Shown: positions 35,155 to 43,743 of the stretch, piece by piece
How the letters are laid out: each line of letters starts with the position of its first letter
Position numbering within the stretch: the first letter of the stretch is position 1
NCBI RefSeq assembly: GCF_016598615.1
Contig: NZ_CP066831.1
Coordinates: 1,860,001-1,924,000, forward strand
Direction: 5' to 3'
Source: Streptomyces liliifuscus
GTDB taxonomy: Bacteria; Actinomycetota; Actinomycetes; Streptomycetales; Streptomycetaceae
DNA: 64,000 bases
Notes under the pieces: model-generated
The model's input: the letters and a program-made list of their open reading frames with translations, nothing else
Database searches by the model: none
What the model was told of the DNA's origin: nothing
Position numbers and translations under genes: made by a program

Positions 35155-35970
35155 ATGACGGGGACAGAGCCTTCCGCGCACCGGATCGACACGAGCAGGC
35201 CGCATCCTGCACGGGTGTACGACTGGCTCATCGGCGGCAAGGACAACTACCCGGTCGACGAGCAACTGGGCCTTCAAATGCTGGCGTTGGAGCCGCACGC
35301 CAAGCACTCCGCGCTCAACAACCGCTGGTTCATGCACCGCGCCACGCGGTGGCTGGTCCAGGAGGCGGGCATCCGTCAGTTCCTCGACATCGGCGCGGGC
35401 ATCCCGACGGAGCCCAACCTCCACCAGATAGCGCAGGCCGCGGCGCCCGACGCGCGGATCGTGTACGTCGACAACGACCCGATCGTGCTGGCCCATGCCG
35501 CGGCGCTGCTGCACGGCACTCCCGAGGGCGCCACGGAGTACATCCAGGCGGATGTGCGCGACACGGGCAAGATCCTGGAACAGGCGGGGGCCGTCCTCGA
35601 CTTCGACCGGCCCGTCGCGCTGTCGCTGGTCGCGCTGCTGCACTTCGTCGCCGACGAGGACGGGGCGTACGAACTGGTGGGCAGTCTGGTCGAGGCGCTG
35701 CCGCCCGGCAGTTGTGTCGTGCTGTCGATGATCACCGGGGACTACGATCCGGAGAACATGGACCGGGCCGTACGGTCGTACGCGGCGGGCGGCGTCACGC
35801 TCGTGGCCCGCTCGCACGCCGAAGTGACCCGCTTCTTCACGGGACTCGAACTGGTCGAACCGGGGGTCGTCCCCCTGCCCGAATGGCATCCGGAACTCGC
35901 GGCGGGCGAGCGGCTCAAGGGCGAGGCGCCAGTGCCGCTGTACGCGGGTGTGGGTTTCAAGACATCCTGA
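35155..35970 (+). CDS. S-adenosyl methyltransferase (DUF574 type)
   Basis: Class I SAM-dependent methyltransferase of 271 residues, in a family strongly expanded in Streptomyces. N-terminal signature HPARVYDWLIGGKDNYPVDE, SAM-binding RQFLDIGAGIPTEPNLHQ, acidic strand ARIVYVDNDPIVLAHA and YIQADVRDTGKIL. The last strands end in PLYAGVGFK. Substrates are unknown for almost all members. ATG 35155 follows GAGGAG-like bases. Monocistronic by position. Confidence 0.93.
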   Translation: MTGTEPSAHRIDTSRPHPARVYDWLIGGKDNYPVDEQLGLQMLALEPHAKHSALNNRWFMHRATRWLVQEAGIRQFLDIGAGIPTEPNLHQIAQAAAPDARIVYVDNDPIVLAHAAALLHGTPEGATEYIQADVRDTGKILEQAGAVLDFDRPVALSLVALLHFVADEDGAYELVGSLVEALPPGSCVVLSMITGDYDPENMDRAVRSYAAGGVTLVARSHAEVTRFFTGLELVEPGVVPLPEWHPELAAGERLKGEAPVPLYAGVGFKTS

Positions 35971-36003
35971 GCCGCCTCCTGAGCACCGAGACGGCACCCT
36001 TGC

Positions 36004-36693
36004 TCATCGCAGCAGCCACCCTCCGTCCACGCTCAGGTTGACGCCGTTGACCGCCTCGTTGCGCAGCAGGAAGTCCACCGCGTCCACGACGTCCCGCATG
36101 CGCGCGAGCCGTCCCGTGGGTGTCTGGGCGCGGTAGTTCTCCAGCACCTCCGGGGGCTTGCCCGCCCAGAACGGACTGTCGCCGACGATGCCCGGGTGGA
36201 CGGCGTTGACGCGGATCGGGGCGAGTTCGCTCGCGAGGGTGCGCACCAGGCCCGTGACGCCCGCGTTCACCGTGGCGACGGTCGTGGCGCCCGGGTAGGG
36301 CCGTTCCTTGGCCTGCCCGCCGAAGATCACGACGGCGCTCTCCTCGGTCATCCGGGGCAGCAGTGTGTGGACGACCTCGGTGTAGCCGACGAGTTTGAGC
36401 GTGACCAGGTGCAGCGCGGCGTCGATGTCGTACTCGGTGACGGTGTTCCGGTCGCGGGAGATACCGGCGAGGACAAGGTGATCCACCCTGCCGACGTCGG
36501 CCAGCGCGGCGGCGATCTCCCTGGGCCGGGACAGGTCCAGGGCGAGTCCGCGCGCGCCGATCTCCTTGGCTGCCGTGTCGGCGCGGTGGGCGTCGCGGCC
36601 GGTGAGTACGACCTCGTCGCCGAGTTGTGCGCGGGTGCGGGCGATCTCGCGGCCGATGCCGGCCGTGCCGCCGATGACGACAACACTGCTCAT
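36004..36693 (-). CDS. SDR-fold protein lacking the catalytic Tyr-Lys pair
   Basis: Rossmann-fold short-chain dehydrogenase/reductase family protein of 229 residues. N-terminal cofactor site VVVIGGTAGIGREIARTRA (TGxxxGxG type) and VNLSVDGGWLL at the end are conserved. The usual YxxxK is replaced: the segment aligned to it reads VATVNAG, giving Val and Asn instead of Tyr and Lys. It may therefore bind NAD(P) without normal SDR chemistry, or use other residues. It is the last gene of a leftward operon, starting 26 nt after the cupin gene. Confidence 0.87.
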   Translation of the reverse strand: MSSVVVIGGTAGIGREIARTRAQLGDEVVLTGRDAHRADTAAKEIGARGLALDLSRPREIAAALADVGRVDHLVLAGISRDRNTVTEYDIDAALHLVTLKLVGYTEVVHTLLPRMTEESAVVIFGGQAKERPYPGATTVATVNAGVTGLVRTLASELAPIRVNAVHPGIVGDSPFWAGKPPEVLENYRAQTPTGRLARMRDVVDAVDFLLRNEAVNGVNLSVDGGWLLR

Positions 36694-36718
36694 GGCCTCT
36701 CCCCCGGCAGGTCGCGGC

Positions 36719-37618
36719 TCATGGTTTCCTCTCCCCCAGCACGTCGCGCAGGTAGTCCCAGTCGCGGGCGAACCGGTAGGAGTGGCGCGAGGGCGGCTGC
36801 GGTGCCTGTGTCTCCAGCCAACGCACCAGTCCCGTACCGGCGTTGGTGAAGCTGTGCACGCAACCGGCGCCCGCCCAGGCGGCGTCGCCCACGCCCAGCC
36901 GGTACTGCTCGCCGTCGAAGGCGGCGTCCACCGTTCCCTCGACGATCAGATACGTCTCCTCGAAGGGGTGGTCGTGCGCGCCCGCGACGCCGTCGGCCGC
37001 GTACTGCACCATGAACATCGTCGAGGCCACCGCGCCCAGGTCGGCGTCCACCATCATCTTCACGGTGATCCCGCTGTAGACGAGCAGCGCGGTGCGCATG
37101 CTTGCCGATACGGAGAGCAGGTCCTGGGACTGCTTGCCGGGGTCCATCTGGGCGGCCTCGAAGTGGCCGAAGGAGCGGGTGCGCGGGTCGCGGACGTCGA
37201 TCCGGACCGGTGCGCGGTCCGGCAGCGCGGGCACCGCCCGGGTGTCGTGTCCGTAGCGTGCCCTCGGCACCGGTGCGAGCATGTCCGCCCAGCGTGCGGC
37301 GGTGTCCCCGGCCCCGCGCCAGGCGTGCGGCACACCCGTCGGCAGCAGCCCGTAGTCGCCTTCTTCGAGGAGGTACGAGCCCTCGGGCGTATCGAGGATC
37401 ACCGTCCCGGAGAGCAGGTGGAAGGACTCCTCGTACGAGTGGACGTGGGCCCCGATCGCCCCGTCCGGCGTCAGTTCGCACACACCGAAGCCCGTGTGTA
37501 CGGAGCCGTCCTCCTCGCCGACCACGGTCCGCCGGGTGAATCCCGTGCTGGTGTACGGCAGTTGGGGCGGGGCGGCGAACGTGGCGTCCGCCGCCCGCCG
37601 GATCACGTGGTGCGTCAT
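36719..37618 (-). CDS. Double-cupin protein, (S)-ureidoglycine aminohydrolase-like
   Basis: Bicupin of 299 residues. Cupin 1 (about 45-115; GAHVHSYEESFHLLSGTVIL, GDYGLLPTGVPHAWRG) and cupin 2 (about 205-275; AGAHDHPFEETYLIVEGTVD, GAGCVHSFTNAG) each keep His/Glu metal ligands. The arrangement and length match (S)-ureidoglycine aminohydrolases, which release ammonia in purine/allantoin breakdown; the assignment is by resemblance only. Its ATG overlaps the amidohydrolase stop by four bases, so translation is coupled. Confidence 0.85.
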   Translation of the reverse strand: MTHHVIRRAADATFAAPPQLPYTSTGFTRRTVVGEEDGSVHTGFGVCELTPDGAIGAHVHSYEESFHLLSGTVILDTPEGSYLLEEGDYGLLPTGVPHAWRGAGDTAARWADMLAPVPRARYGHDTRAVPALPDRAPVRIDVRDPRTRSFGHFEAAQMDPGKQSQDLLSVSASMRTALLVYSGITVKMMVDADLGAVASTMFMVQYAADGVAGAHDHPFEETYLIVEGTVDAAFDGEQYRLGVGDAAWAGAGCVHSFTNAGTGLVRWLETQAPQPPSRHSYRFARDWDYLRDVLGERKP

Positions 37619-38973
37619 GCCTGCTGCTTCCCGCGTGCCTCGGCCGCTGCCGCGAGACGGTCGCGGGACTCCTCGACCAGCCGCCGTGCCCGCCCGACGT
37701 CCGCGAGCAGCCTGCCTTCGCGCTTCTGGACGACGCCGTCGACGATGACGGTCTCCACGTTGGAGACGTCCGCGCTCAGCGTCACGGCGGCCACCGGGTC
37801 GATGAGCGGCGCGACGTTGAGCGCGGTCGCGTCGATCGCGACGACGTCGGCGCGCTTGCCGGGGGTCAGTGAACCGGTGCGGTGCTCAAGTCCCGCGACA
37901 TGCGCGCCGTTGACCGTCGCGATCTCCAGCATCTGACGTGCCGTCAACATCGTTTCGGGTACGGGGATGTCGGCCTGCCAGCACTCGGCGTTCACGCGTG
38001 CCCGCTCGGCGCCGAAGGCCGCTCGGATCTGGGTGAACATGTCGCCGGGCACGGTTGTGACCACGTCGATGCTCAGGGACGGCCGCAGTCCGTGTTCGAT
38101 GGCCTTCATCACGGGCGGCCAGCCGTGCCCCATCTGGGTCTCCACCTGCGGTGCGATGGAGACCGTGCCGCCGCTGTCGGCGACCATCCGCCACTCCTCC
38201 TCGCTGAAGTAGCAGCAGTGCACATAGGTGGTGTCGGAGCCGAGCAACCCCAGGTCGTGCAACTGCTTGACCATTCCGAAGCGGCCGGCGAGCCGTCCCA
38301 TGCCGACGTGCACGGTGATGGGGATGCCCAGCTCGCGGGCGAGGCGCCATTCGGCCTCGACTACGTCGTTGATACAGAAGCCGGGGCCCCGGGTGGCGAG
38401 GCCCATGGTCAACAGCCCGTCGTCGGAGGCGAAGTGACGCTCCCTCACCCTTCGTACGTCGTCCCCGGGGATCGCGATCTTGCTCTCGTACCAGTAGTCG
38501 GCGAGCGAGGTGTTGGCGCTGCCGTACGCGTACTGGGCGCGGATGCCGGTCTCGCCGAGTGCCTGGACGGCGGCGTCCGGATGCTCGGGCGTGTTGTTGA
38601 TGTGCGACCAGTCGACGAGGGTGGTGATGCCCGCGTTCAGACACTCCAGTGAGCCGGCCAGGTTGCCCGCGTACACGTCCTCGGGTGTGTAGACGGGCGC
38701 GAAGGTGTCGAGGACCTCCACGAAGTAGTCGTCGAGGGTGGCGTTGGGCGCGCAGCCGCGGATGGGCGCCTCCCAGGTGTGGCGGTGGGTGTCGACGAAG
38801 CCGGGCACGAGGATGCGGCCCGTCATGTCGAGCACCTCGGCGTCCGCGCTGATGTCGCGGTCGACCGCCACGATCTTCCCGTCCTCGATGAGCACGTCGC
38901 CGCCGGGCAGGTCCCCGATGTCGGGGTCCATCGAGATCACGTGGCCCGAGCGCAGGAGCATCCGATTCGTCAT
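37615..38973 (-). CDS. Metal-dependent amidohydrolase (TRZ/ATZ type)
   Basis: Hydrolase of 452 residues of the TRZ/ATZ/deaminase group of the amidohydrolase superfamily. Metal ligands: HxH in VDTHRHTWEAPIRG, His in PITVHVGMG, His in TTYVHCCYFSEEEW and Asp in SLSIDVVTTVPGDMF. It deaminates or hydrolyses an N-heterocycle or similar C-N bond in the cytoplasm. It ends RTGSLTPGKRADVVAID as usual. ATG 38973 starts 30 nt after the E1 beta gene; it overlaps the following cupin gene. The substrate is unknown. Confidence 0.9.
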   Translation of the reverse strand: MTNRMLLRSGHVISMDPDIGDLPGGDVLIEDGKIVAVDRDISADAEVLDMTGRILVPGFVDTHRHTWEAPIRGCAPNATLDDYFVEVLDTFAPVYTPEDVYAGNLAGSLECLNAGITTLVDWSHINNTPEHPDAAVQALGETGIRAQYAYGSANTSLADYWYESKIAIPGDDVRRVRERHFASDDGLLTMGLATRGPGFCINDVVEAEWRLARELGIPITVHVGMGRLAGRFGMVKQLHDLGLLGSDTTYVHCCYFSEEEWRMVADSGGTVSIAPQVETQMGHGWPPVMKAIEHGLRPSLSIDVVTTVPGDMFTQIRAAFGAERARVNAECWQADIPVPETMLTARQMLEIATVNGAHVAGLEHRTGSLTPGKRADVVAIDATALNVAPLIDPVAAVTLSADVSNVETVIVDGVVQKREGRLLADVGRARRLVEESRDRLAAAAEARGKQQA

Positions 38974-39002
38974 CGCCCTACTCGCCTCTCTTCTTGCCGA
39001 GT

Positions 39003-39983
39003 TCAGTACGCGGTGAGGTCGCGGACCTTGGTCACGACCTTGTCGACGGTGGGGATCACCTGCTCTTCGAGCGCGTCCGCGAAGGGCAGGGGCACGCATT
39101 CGGCAGCGACCCTGCGCACGGGCGCGTCGAGGAGGCCGAATCCCTCGTCGGCGACGACCGAGACGAGCGTGCCGCCCCAGCCGCCCTGGTACGGGTTCTC
39201 CTCGACGGTCACGAGCCGCGAGGTCCTCGCGAGGGAGTCGAGCACGGTCCGGGTGTCGAGCGGCACCAGACAGCGCAGGTCGATCACCTCCGCCTCGATG
39301 CCCTCCTCGGCCAGCCGTTCGGCGGCGGTGAGCGCCACCGGCACCATCGAGGCGAGGGCCACGAGCGTGACGTCGGCGCCCTCGCGCACGACGGCCGCCC
39401 GTCCCAGCTCGACGACGTGGTCCGGCGGCGCGGGCGCTCCCTTGGCCGCGAGCAGTCCCTTGTGTTCGAAGAAGACCACTGGATCGTCGCTGCGGATGGC
39501 GGCCGCCATCATGCCGATCACGTCGGCGGGTGTGGCCGGTGCCGCGATCTTCAGTCCGGGGACGGTCAGCGCCCAGTTCTCGGTGGCCTGCGAGTGCTGC
39601 GCGCCGAAGCCGAGGCCGCCGCCGTTGGCCGTACGGACCACGAGCGGCACGGTGACCTGACCGCCCGTCATGTACCGCACCTTGGGTATCTCGTTGGCGA
39701 GGTAGTCCCAGCAACAGGCGAGGAAGTCGGAGAACATGATCTCGGCGACAGGTCGCATGCCGGTCATCGCGGCGCCCATCGCGGCCCCGACGATGGCCTG
39801 TTCGGAGATCGGCGTGTCCCACACCCGCCCGGACCCGAACTCCTCGTACAGCCCGGCGGTCGTCTTGAACACCCCGCCCGCCGCGCCGATGTCCTCGCCG
39901 AGGCACACCACCGCCGGATCGCGCCGCATCTCCCGCGCGATGCCCTCGGCGACCGCCTGCCGGTAGGTGATCACGTCCGCCAC
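39003..39983 (-). CDS. TPP-dependent 2-oxoacid/acetoin dehydrogenase E1 beta subunit
   Basis: Beta subunit, 326 residues. ITYRQAVAEGIAREMRRDP, VCLGEDIGAAGGVFKTTAG, ISEQAIVGAAMGAAMTGM, EIMFSDFLACCWDYLANEIP and the C-terminal transketolase domain (EVIDLRCLVPLDTRTVLDSL, VTVEENPYQGGWG). It pairs with E1 alpha to decarboxylate a 2-oxoacid or cleave acetoin. GTG 39983 has GGAGG upstream and overlaps the E1 alpha end by 13 nt. No E2 or E3 gene is present in the operon, so lipoyl transfer would need components from elsewhere, or a non-canonical acceptor. Confidence 0.95.
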   Translation of the reverse strand: MADVITYRQAVAEGIAREMRRDPAVVCLGEDIGAAGGVFKTTAGLYEEFGSGRVWDTPISEQAIVGAAMGAAMTGMRPVAEIMFSDFLACCWDYLANEIPKVRYMTGGQVTVPLVVRTANGGGLGFGAQHSQATENWALTVPGLKIAAPATPADVIGMMAAAIRSDDPVVFFEHKGLLAAKGAPAPPDHVVELGRAAVVREGADVTLVALASMVPVALTAAERLAEEGIEAEVIDLRCLVPLDTRTVLDSLARTSRLVTVEENPYQGGWGGTLVSVVADEGFGLLDAPVRRVAAECVPLPFADALEEQVIPTVDKVVTKVRDLTAY

Positions 39984-40966
39984 GCCGCACCTCCGTCGGC
40001 CCATACGTCGGTCAGCGCCTCCCGCGGATCGGGCGCGGGTGCGTTCTTCGCCGCCTCGACCGCCTTCTGTACGAGGCCGGTCGCGCGCTCGTCGGCCTCG
40101 GTGACCGTCTCGGCGGGCACCCCGAGTTCGGCGAGGCGGCCGCGTGCCACGTCCAGCGGGTCGTGCTTGAGCCAGCGCTCGACCTCCTCCGCCGGGCGGT
40201 ACGTCGCCGGGTCGGCGCGGCTGTGGCCGAAGTGCCGGTAGGTCTGCGCCTCCAGCAGGCTGGGCCCGTCTCCTGCCCGGGCCCGGCCCGCGAGGCGGGT
40301 CACCGCCTCCTGGACGGCGACCACGTCGTTGCCGTCGACGATCTCGCCGGGGATGCCGTAGGCGGGCGCCCGGTCGGCCGCGGGGTTGGCCACCGCGGTC
40401 ACGTCGGCGATCGGGGTGTACTCCATGTACAGGTTGTTCTCGCAGACGAACAGCACGGGCAGCTTCCACACGGCGGCGAGGTTGAGCGCCTCGTGGAACG
40501 CGCCGATGTTGGTCGCGCCGTCGCCGAAGAAGGCCACGGCGATCTGTTCGGTGCCGCGCAGCCGGGCCGACCAGGCGGCGCCGACTGCCATGGGGAGATG
40601 GGCGCCGACGATCGCGTACGAACCGAGCATGTTCCGCGACGCCTTGGTCAGGTGCATCGAGCCGCCCTTGGCCCCGCACAGGCCGGTGGCGCGGCTCATC
40701 AGTTCGGCGAGGCACTCCTCGGGGGTAGCGCCGCGGGCCAGCGCGTGGTGGTGGCCGCGGTAGGTGGCGAAGACGTAGTCGTCGTCGCGCAGGGCCGCGC
40801 TCGCGCCGACGGCGATGGCCTCGTGTCCTGCGGCGAGATGGGTGGTTCCCTTGACGAGGCCGGACATGAACAGGTCGTGGGCGGCCTTCTCCGTACGCCG
40901 GATGACGGCCATCTGCTCGTACAGAGCGAGGAGTTGGGACGCCTCCAGGTGAGGGGCGTGCGTCAT
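39971..40966 (-). CDS. TPP-dependent 2-oxoacid/acetoin dehydrogenase E1 alpha subunit
   Basis: Alpha subunit, 331 residues. THLAAGHEAIAVGASAAL, the phosphorylation-loop-like TYRGHHHALARGATPEE, KGGSMHLTKASRNMLGSYAI, and the TPP motif GDGATNIGAFHEALNLAAVW ending in ENN. Its start overlaps the M24 gene by four bases (40963-40966). Substrate could be acetoin, branched-chain or another 2-oxoacid; the sequence alone does not decide. Confidence 0.95.
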   Translation of the reverse strand: MTHAPHLEASQLLALYEQMAVIRRTEKAAHDLFMSGLVKGTTHLAAGHEAIAVGASAALRDDDYVFATYRGHHHALARGATPEECLAELMSRATGLCGAKGGSMHLTKASRNMLGSYAIVGAHLPMAVGAAWSARLRGTEQIAVAFFGDGATNIGAFHEALNLAAVWKLPVLFVCENNLYMEYTPIADVTAVANPAADRAPAYGIPGEIVDGNDVVAVQEAVTRLAGRARAGDGPSLLEAQTYRHFGHSRADPATYRPAEEVERWLKHDPLDVARGRLAELGVPAETVTEADERATGLVQKAVEAAKNAPAPDPREALTDVWADGGAAWRT

Positions 40967-42300
40967 CGTTCCCCCCTGCCCTCACGGGTGTTGAGGTGGG
41001 ACTGGGACTCGCGCCGGGTGTTGAGCTCGCCGCCGACGGTCCAGTACTTGCGGCCCGCGACGAGGAGTTCCTCGGCGGGGAACTTGGTGATCACCTCGCA
41101 CCCGTCGGGCGTGACGACGAGTTCCTCCTCGATGCGCGCCGCCGACCAGCCGTCCGCCGCCGGCCAGTAGGTCTCCAGCGCGAACACCATGCCCTCTTCG
41201 AGGACTTCGGGATGGTCGAGCGAGACGAGGCGGCTGAAGATCGGCTTCTCCCAGATGGACAGGCCCACCCCGTGCCCGTACTGCAGCGCGAAGGCGGCCG
41301 TCTCGTCCGGGAAGCCGAACTCCTCGGCGCGTGGCCAGACTTGGACGATGTCGGCGGTCGTGGCGCCGGGCCGGACCAGGGAGATGGCCTCGTCCATGTA
41401 GGCGCGGCAGCGGATGTACGCGTCGCGCTGCGCGGGCGAGGCGCTGCCGACGGCGAACGTGCGGTAGTAGCAGGTGCGGTAGCCGAGGTGGCTGTGCAGG
41501 ATGTCGAAGAAGGCGGGGTCGCCGGGCCGGATCAGCCGGTCGCTGTAGACGTGCGGATGCGGTGAACAGCGCTCGCCCGAGATGGCGTTGACGCCTTCGA
41601 CGTACTCGCTGCCGAGGTCGTAGAGGACCTTGCTGACGAGTCCGACGCACTCGTTCTCGCGTACGCCCGGCCGCAGGTGGGCGTACAGCTCCTCGTAGGC
41701 GGCGTCGACCATCGAGCAGGCCTGGGTGAGCAGGGAGATCTCGTCGGGTGTCTTGACGCGGCGGGCCTCCAGGAAGACCTGCTGGCCGTCGACGACGTCG
41801 ATGCCCTGTTCCTTGAGGGCGTGCAGGACGGGCATCTCGGCGAGATCGACGCCCAACGGCTCACCCGCCAGGCCGTGTTCACGCAGTTCCGCCGCCACCT
41901 TCGCCGCGACGTCCGCGCCGATTCCGGCGTCCGGGTGGAAGGCGCCGCGGAGGGTGGAGATGCCCGCGCGGGCGCCGGTGGGCGGGCCTTCCTTGCCGTC
42001 GCTGTAGTCGAGCCAGGGGTTGTAGAGCTGGTGGTGGCGGGCGGCCGAGCCGAAGTCCCAGACGATCGGTTCGCCGCCGCGGACGAGCAGCGCGAAGCGG
42101 ATCAGTTTGTCCATCGCCCAGGTGCCGATGTGGGTGGACGACATGTAGCGGATGTTGGCGAAGTCGAAGCTGAGCAGCGCTCCCAGCTCGGAGCGGTTCA
42201 GCGCCTCGTGCAATCGGGCCAGCCGCTGCGTGCGCAGCCGGTCGAGGTCGATGCGCTGTTCCCAGTCGACGGCGTTCGGTCCGAATGTGCGGATTGCCAT
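40963..42300 (-). CDS. M24-fold (creatinase/Xaa-Pro peptidase/DddP-like) protein
   Basis: Pita-bread-fold protein of 445 residues with a creatinase N-domain (LGALLSFDFANIRYMSSTHI, EPIVWDFGS) and an M24 domain. Layout and N-domain resemble the DddP/creatinase branch more than true aminopeptidases. Metal site: Asp in FFDILHSH, His in YGHGVGLSIWEK, Glu in VFALETYW and Glu in IEEELVVTPDG. The second Asp, normally 11 residues after the first, is replaced by Cys (GYRTCYYRTF). It may thus be a non-peptidase lyase or hydrolase. ATG 42300 is chosen over upstream in-frame starts, and it is 48 nt after the regulator gene. Confidence 0.85.
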   Translation of the reverse strand: MAIRTFGPNAVDWEQRIDLDRLRTQRLARLHEALNRSELGALLSFDFANIRYMSSTHIGTWAMDKLIRFALLVRGGEPIVWDFGSAARHHQLYNPWLDYSDGKEGPPTGARAGISTLRGAFHPDAGIGADVAAKVAAELREHGLAGEPLGVDLAEMPVLHALKEQGIDVVDGQQVFLEARRVKTPDEISLLTQACSMVDAAYEELYAHLRPGVRENECVGLVSKVLYDLGSEYVEGVNAISGERCSPHPHVYSDRLIRPGDPAFFDILHSHLGYRTCYYRTFAVGSASPAQRDAYIRCRAYMDEAISLVRPGATTADIVQVWPRAEEFGFPDETAAFALQYGHGVGLSIWEKPIFSRLVSLDHPEVLEEGMVFALETYWPAADGWSAARIEEELVVTPDGCEVITKFPAEELLVAGRKYWTVGGELNTRRESQSHLNTREGRGER

Positions 42301-42347
42301 GACGACCACCACCCTCATCCGGAGTGAACGACCGTCCGGGGAAAGTG

Positions 42348-42998
42348 TCAACCCATACTGAACACAAACCAGACGCCGACCGCCGGTTCACTGCCGTCGT
42401 TGCGGTAGCGGTGCGGGGTCGTCGACTCGAAGCAGACCGCGTCGCCGGGCCGGATCACGTGCTCCTCGAAACCGAGTGTGAGGACGAGTTCGCCGGAGGT
42501 CAGATAGCCGTACTCCGTGCCGGGGTGCCGCATCAGGCCTCCCGCGCTGGAGGAGGTCCCGCCGGGCCGGTAGGTCACACGCAGGAAGTCGACGTCCGCT
42601 CCCGGAACGTGGCCGAGACGTTCCCATATTACTCCCGAATCGAGCTCGAGCACCTCCCGCTCACCGCTTCCGACCAGCGGTCCGATCCTTCGGCCGGGGT
42701 CGGCGGCGAAGGCGGCGAGGGCGTGCAGCACGGTGTCGGGCGGCGCGCCCACGACCGCGCTCACCGGGGTTCGGGCCGTCTCCCCCTCCGCGTCGAAGAG
42801 CGACTCGACCGGGATGGAGAGGGCGGTGGTGATCGCGTACAGGGTGCTCACCGAGGGCTGGCTCTTGCCGGTCTCGATCTGGGAGATCAGGCTCGCGGAG
42901 ACCCCGATCTCCCGCGCGAGGCCCCGCAGGCTCATCCCCCGCGCCGTACGCGCCTGCCGGATGCGCGCGCCGACGGGCGGCACGACCACAGGGGACAC
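42348..42998 (-). CDS. XRE-cupin transcriptional regulator
   Basis: Regulator of 216 residues: N-terminal helix-turn-helix (RIRQARTARGMSLRGLAREI, then GVSASLISQIETGKSQPSVS) and C-terminal cupin (about 140-215; PGTEYGYLTSGELVLTLGFE, GDAVCFESTTPHRYRNDG) for ligand sensing. GTG 42998 has GGAG at 6 nt. It is the first gene of the leftward operon that continues with M24, E1 alpha/beta, amidohydrolase, bicupin and SDR genes, so it is the probable local regulator. This architecture is common for polyamine/amino-acid or purine-type catabolic operons. Confidence 0.93.
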   Translation of the reverse strand: MSPVVVPPVGARIRQARTARGMSLRGLAREIGVSASLISQIETGKSQPSVSTLYAITTALSIPVESLFDAEGETARTPVSAVVGAPPDTVLHALAAFAADPGRRIGPLVGSGEREVLELDSGVIWERLGHVPGADVDFLRVTYRPGGTSSSAGGLMRHPGTEYGYLTSGELVLTLGFEEHVIRPGDAVCFESTTPHRYRNDGSEPAVGVWFVFSMG

Positions 42999-43086
42999 GG
43001 ACGGCTCCTTTCGCAGATGCGTTCACGCTCATTGAACAGCGTGGCCGGAGAAATAGGGAGCGTTGCTCGAAAACGGCGTACGCCGG

Positions 43087-43665
43087 CTACGCCACGACAC
43101 CGTCCATGGACCTGGCGCAGATCAGCCGAAGCCGCGCACGGCCGCGGGTGAACGCGCCCTCGGCCGCCTTCACCGAGATCTGGTGGATGCGGGCGAATTC
43201 CAGAGTGGAGATTCCATGGGCGCGAGCGAGCACGACCTGCCGCTCCCGGCCCCGCAGGAGGTGCACCTGACGGAGCAGCCAGCGCCCGAAGTCCCTTTCG
43301 CACACGTCCTCGTCCGGAGTCTCGGGCGTACGGACATCGGCGGTGCGGGGCAACAGCCGCCTGCTGCGCTCCTGTTCGCGGTGGTTGTCGGCACAGAGGC
43401 GCAGGGCCACCGAGGTCAGAAAGGGACCGATCCGCTCCCGGTCCAGCTCGTCGCAGGCGGCCGCCCTCAGCATCGCCTCCTGTACGCAGTCCTCGGCGTC
43501 CTGCGCGTTCGGGAGCCGCCGGCGGACAAGTCGCATCAGCCGTTCCCGGTGGCCTGCGATCACCTCCCAGGACAGCGCCCTGCGTAACTCCTCCTGGGAT
43601 GCGCCGAGTTCCGGGTCGTCGATCCCGGACACGCCTGAAGTCTCCGCCCAATTCCCGTGAACCAT
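43087..43665 (-). CDS. ECF-type RNA polymerase sigma factor
   Basis: Small sigma-70-family protein, 192 residues or fewer. Region 2 is RLMRLVRRRLPNAQDAEDCV followed by QEAMLRAA; region 4 is LLRGRERQVVLARAHGISTL and VKAAEGAFTRGRARLR. No anti-sigma gene is adjacent. ATG 43665 is the first start. GTG 43632, with GGAG 10 nt upstream, is an alternative. It precedes the XRE-cupin gene by 88 bp on the same strand. Confidence 0.85.
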   Translation of the reverse strand: MVHGNWAETSGVSGIDDPELGASQEELRRALSWEVIAGHRERLMRLVRRRLPNAQDAEDCVQEAMLRAAACDELDRERIGPFLTSVALRLCADNHREQERSRRLLPRTADVRTPETPDEDVCERDFGRWLLRQVHLLRGRERQVVLARAHGISTLEFARIHQISVKAAEGAFTRGRARLRLICARSMDGVVA

Positions 43666-43743
43666 GACCCCGGTCTGTCCGGGCGGGGAGAGCGAAAAAC
43701 CAGGGCGCTTCGCCTTTCATTCGTCCGCATGAAGAACGGACGA

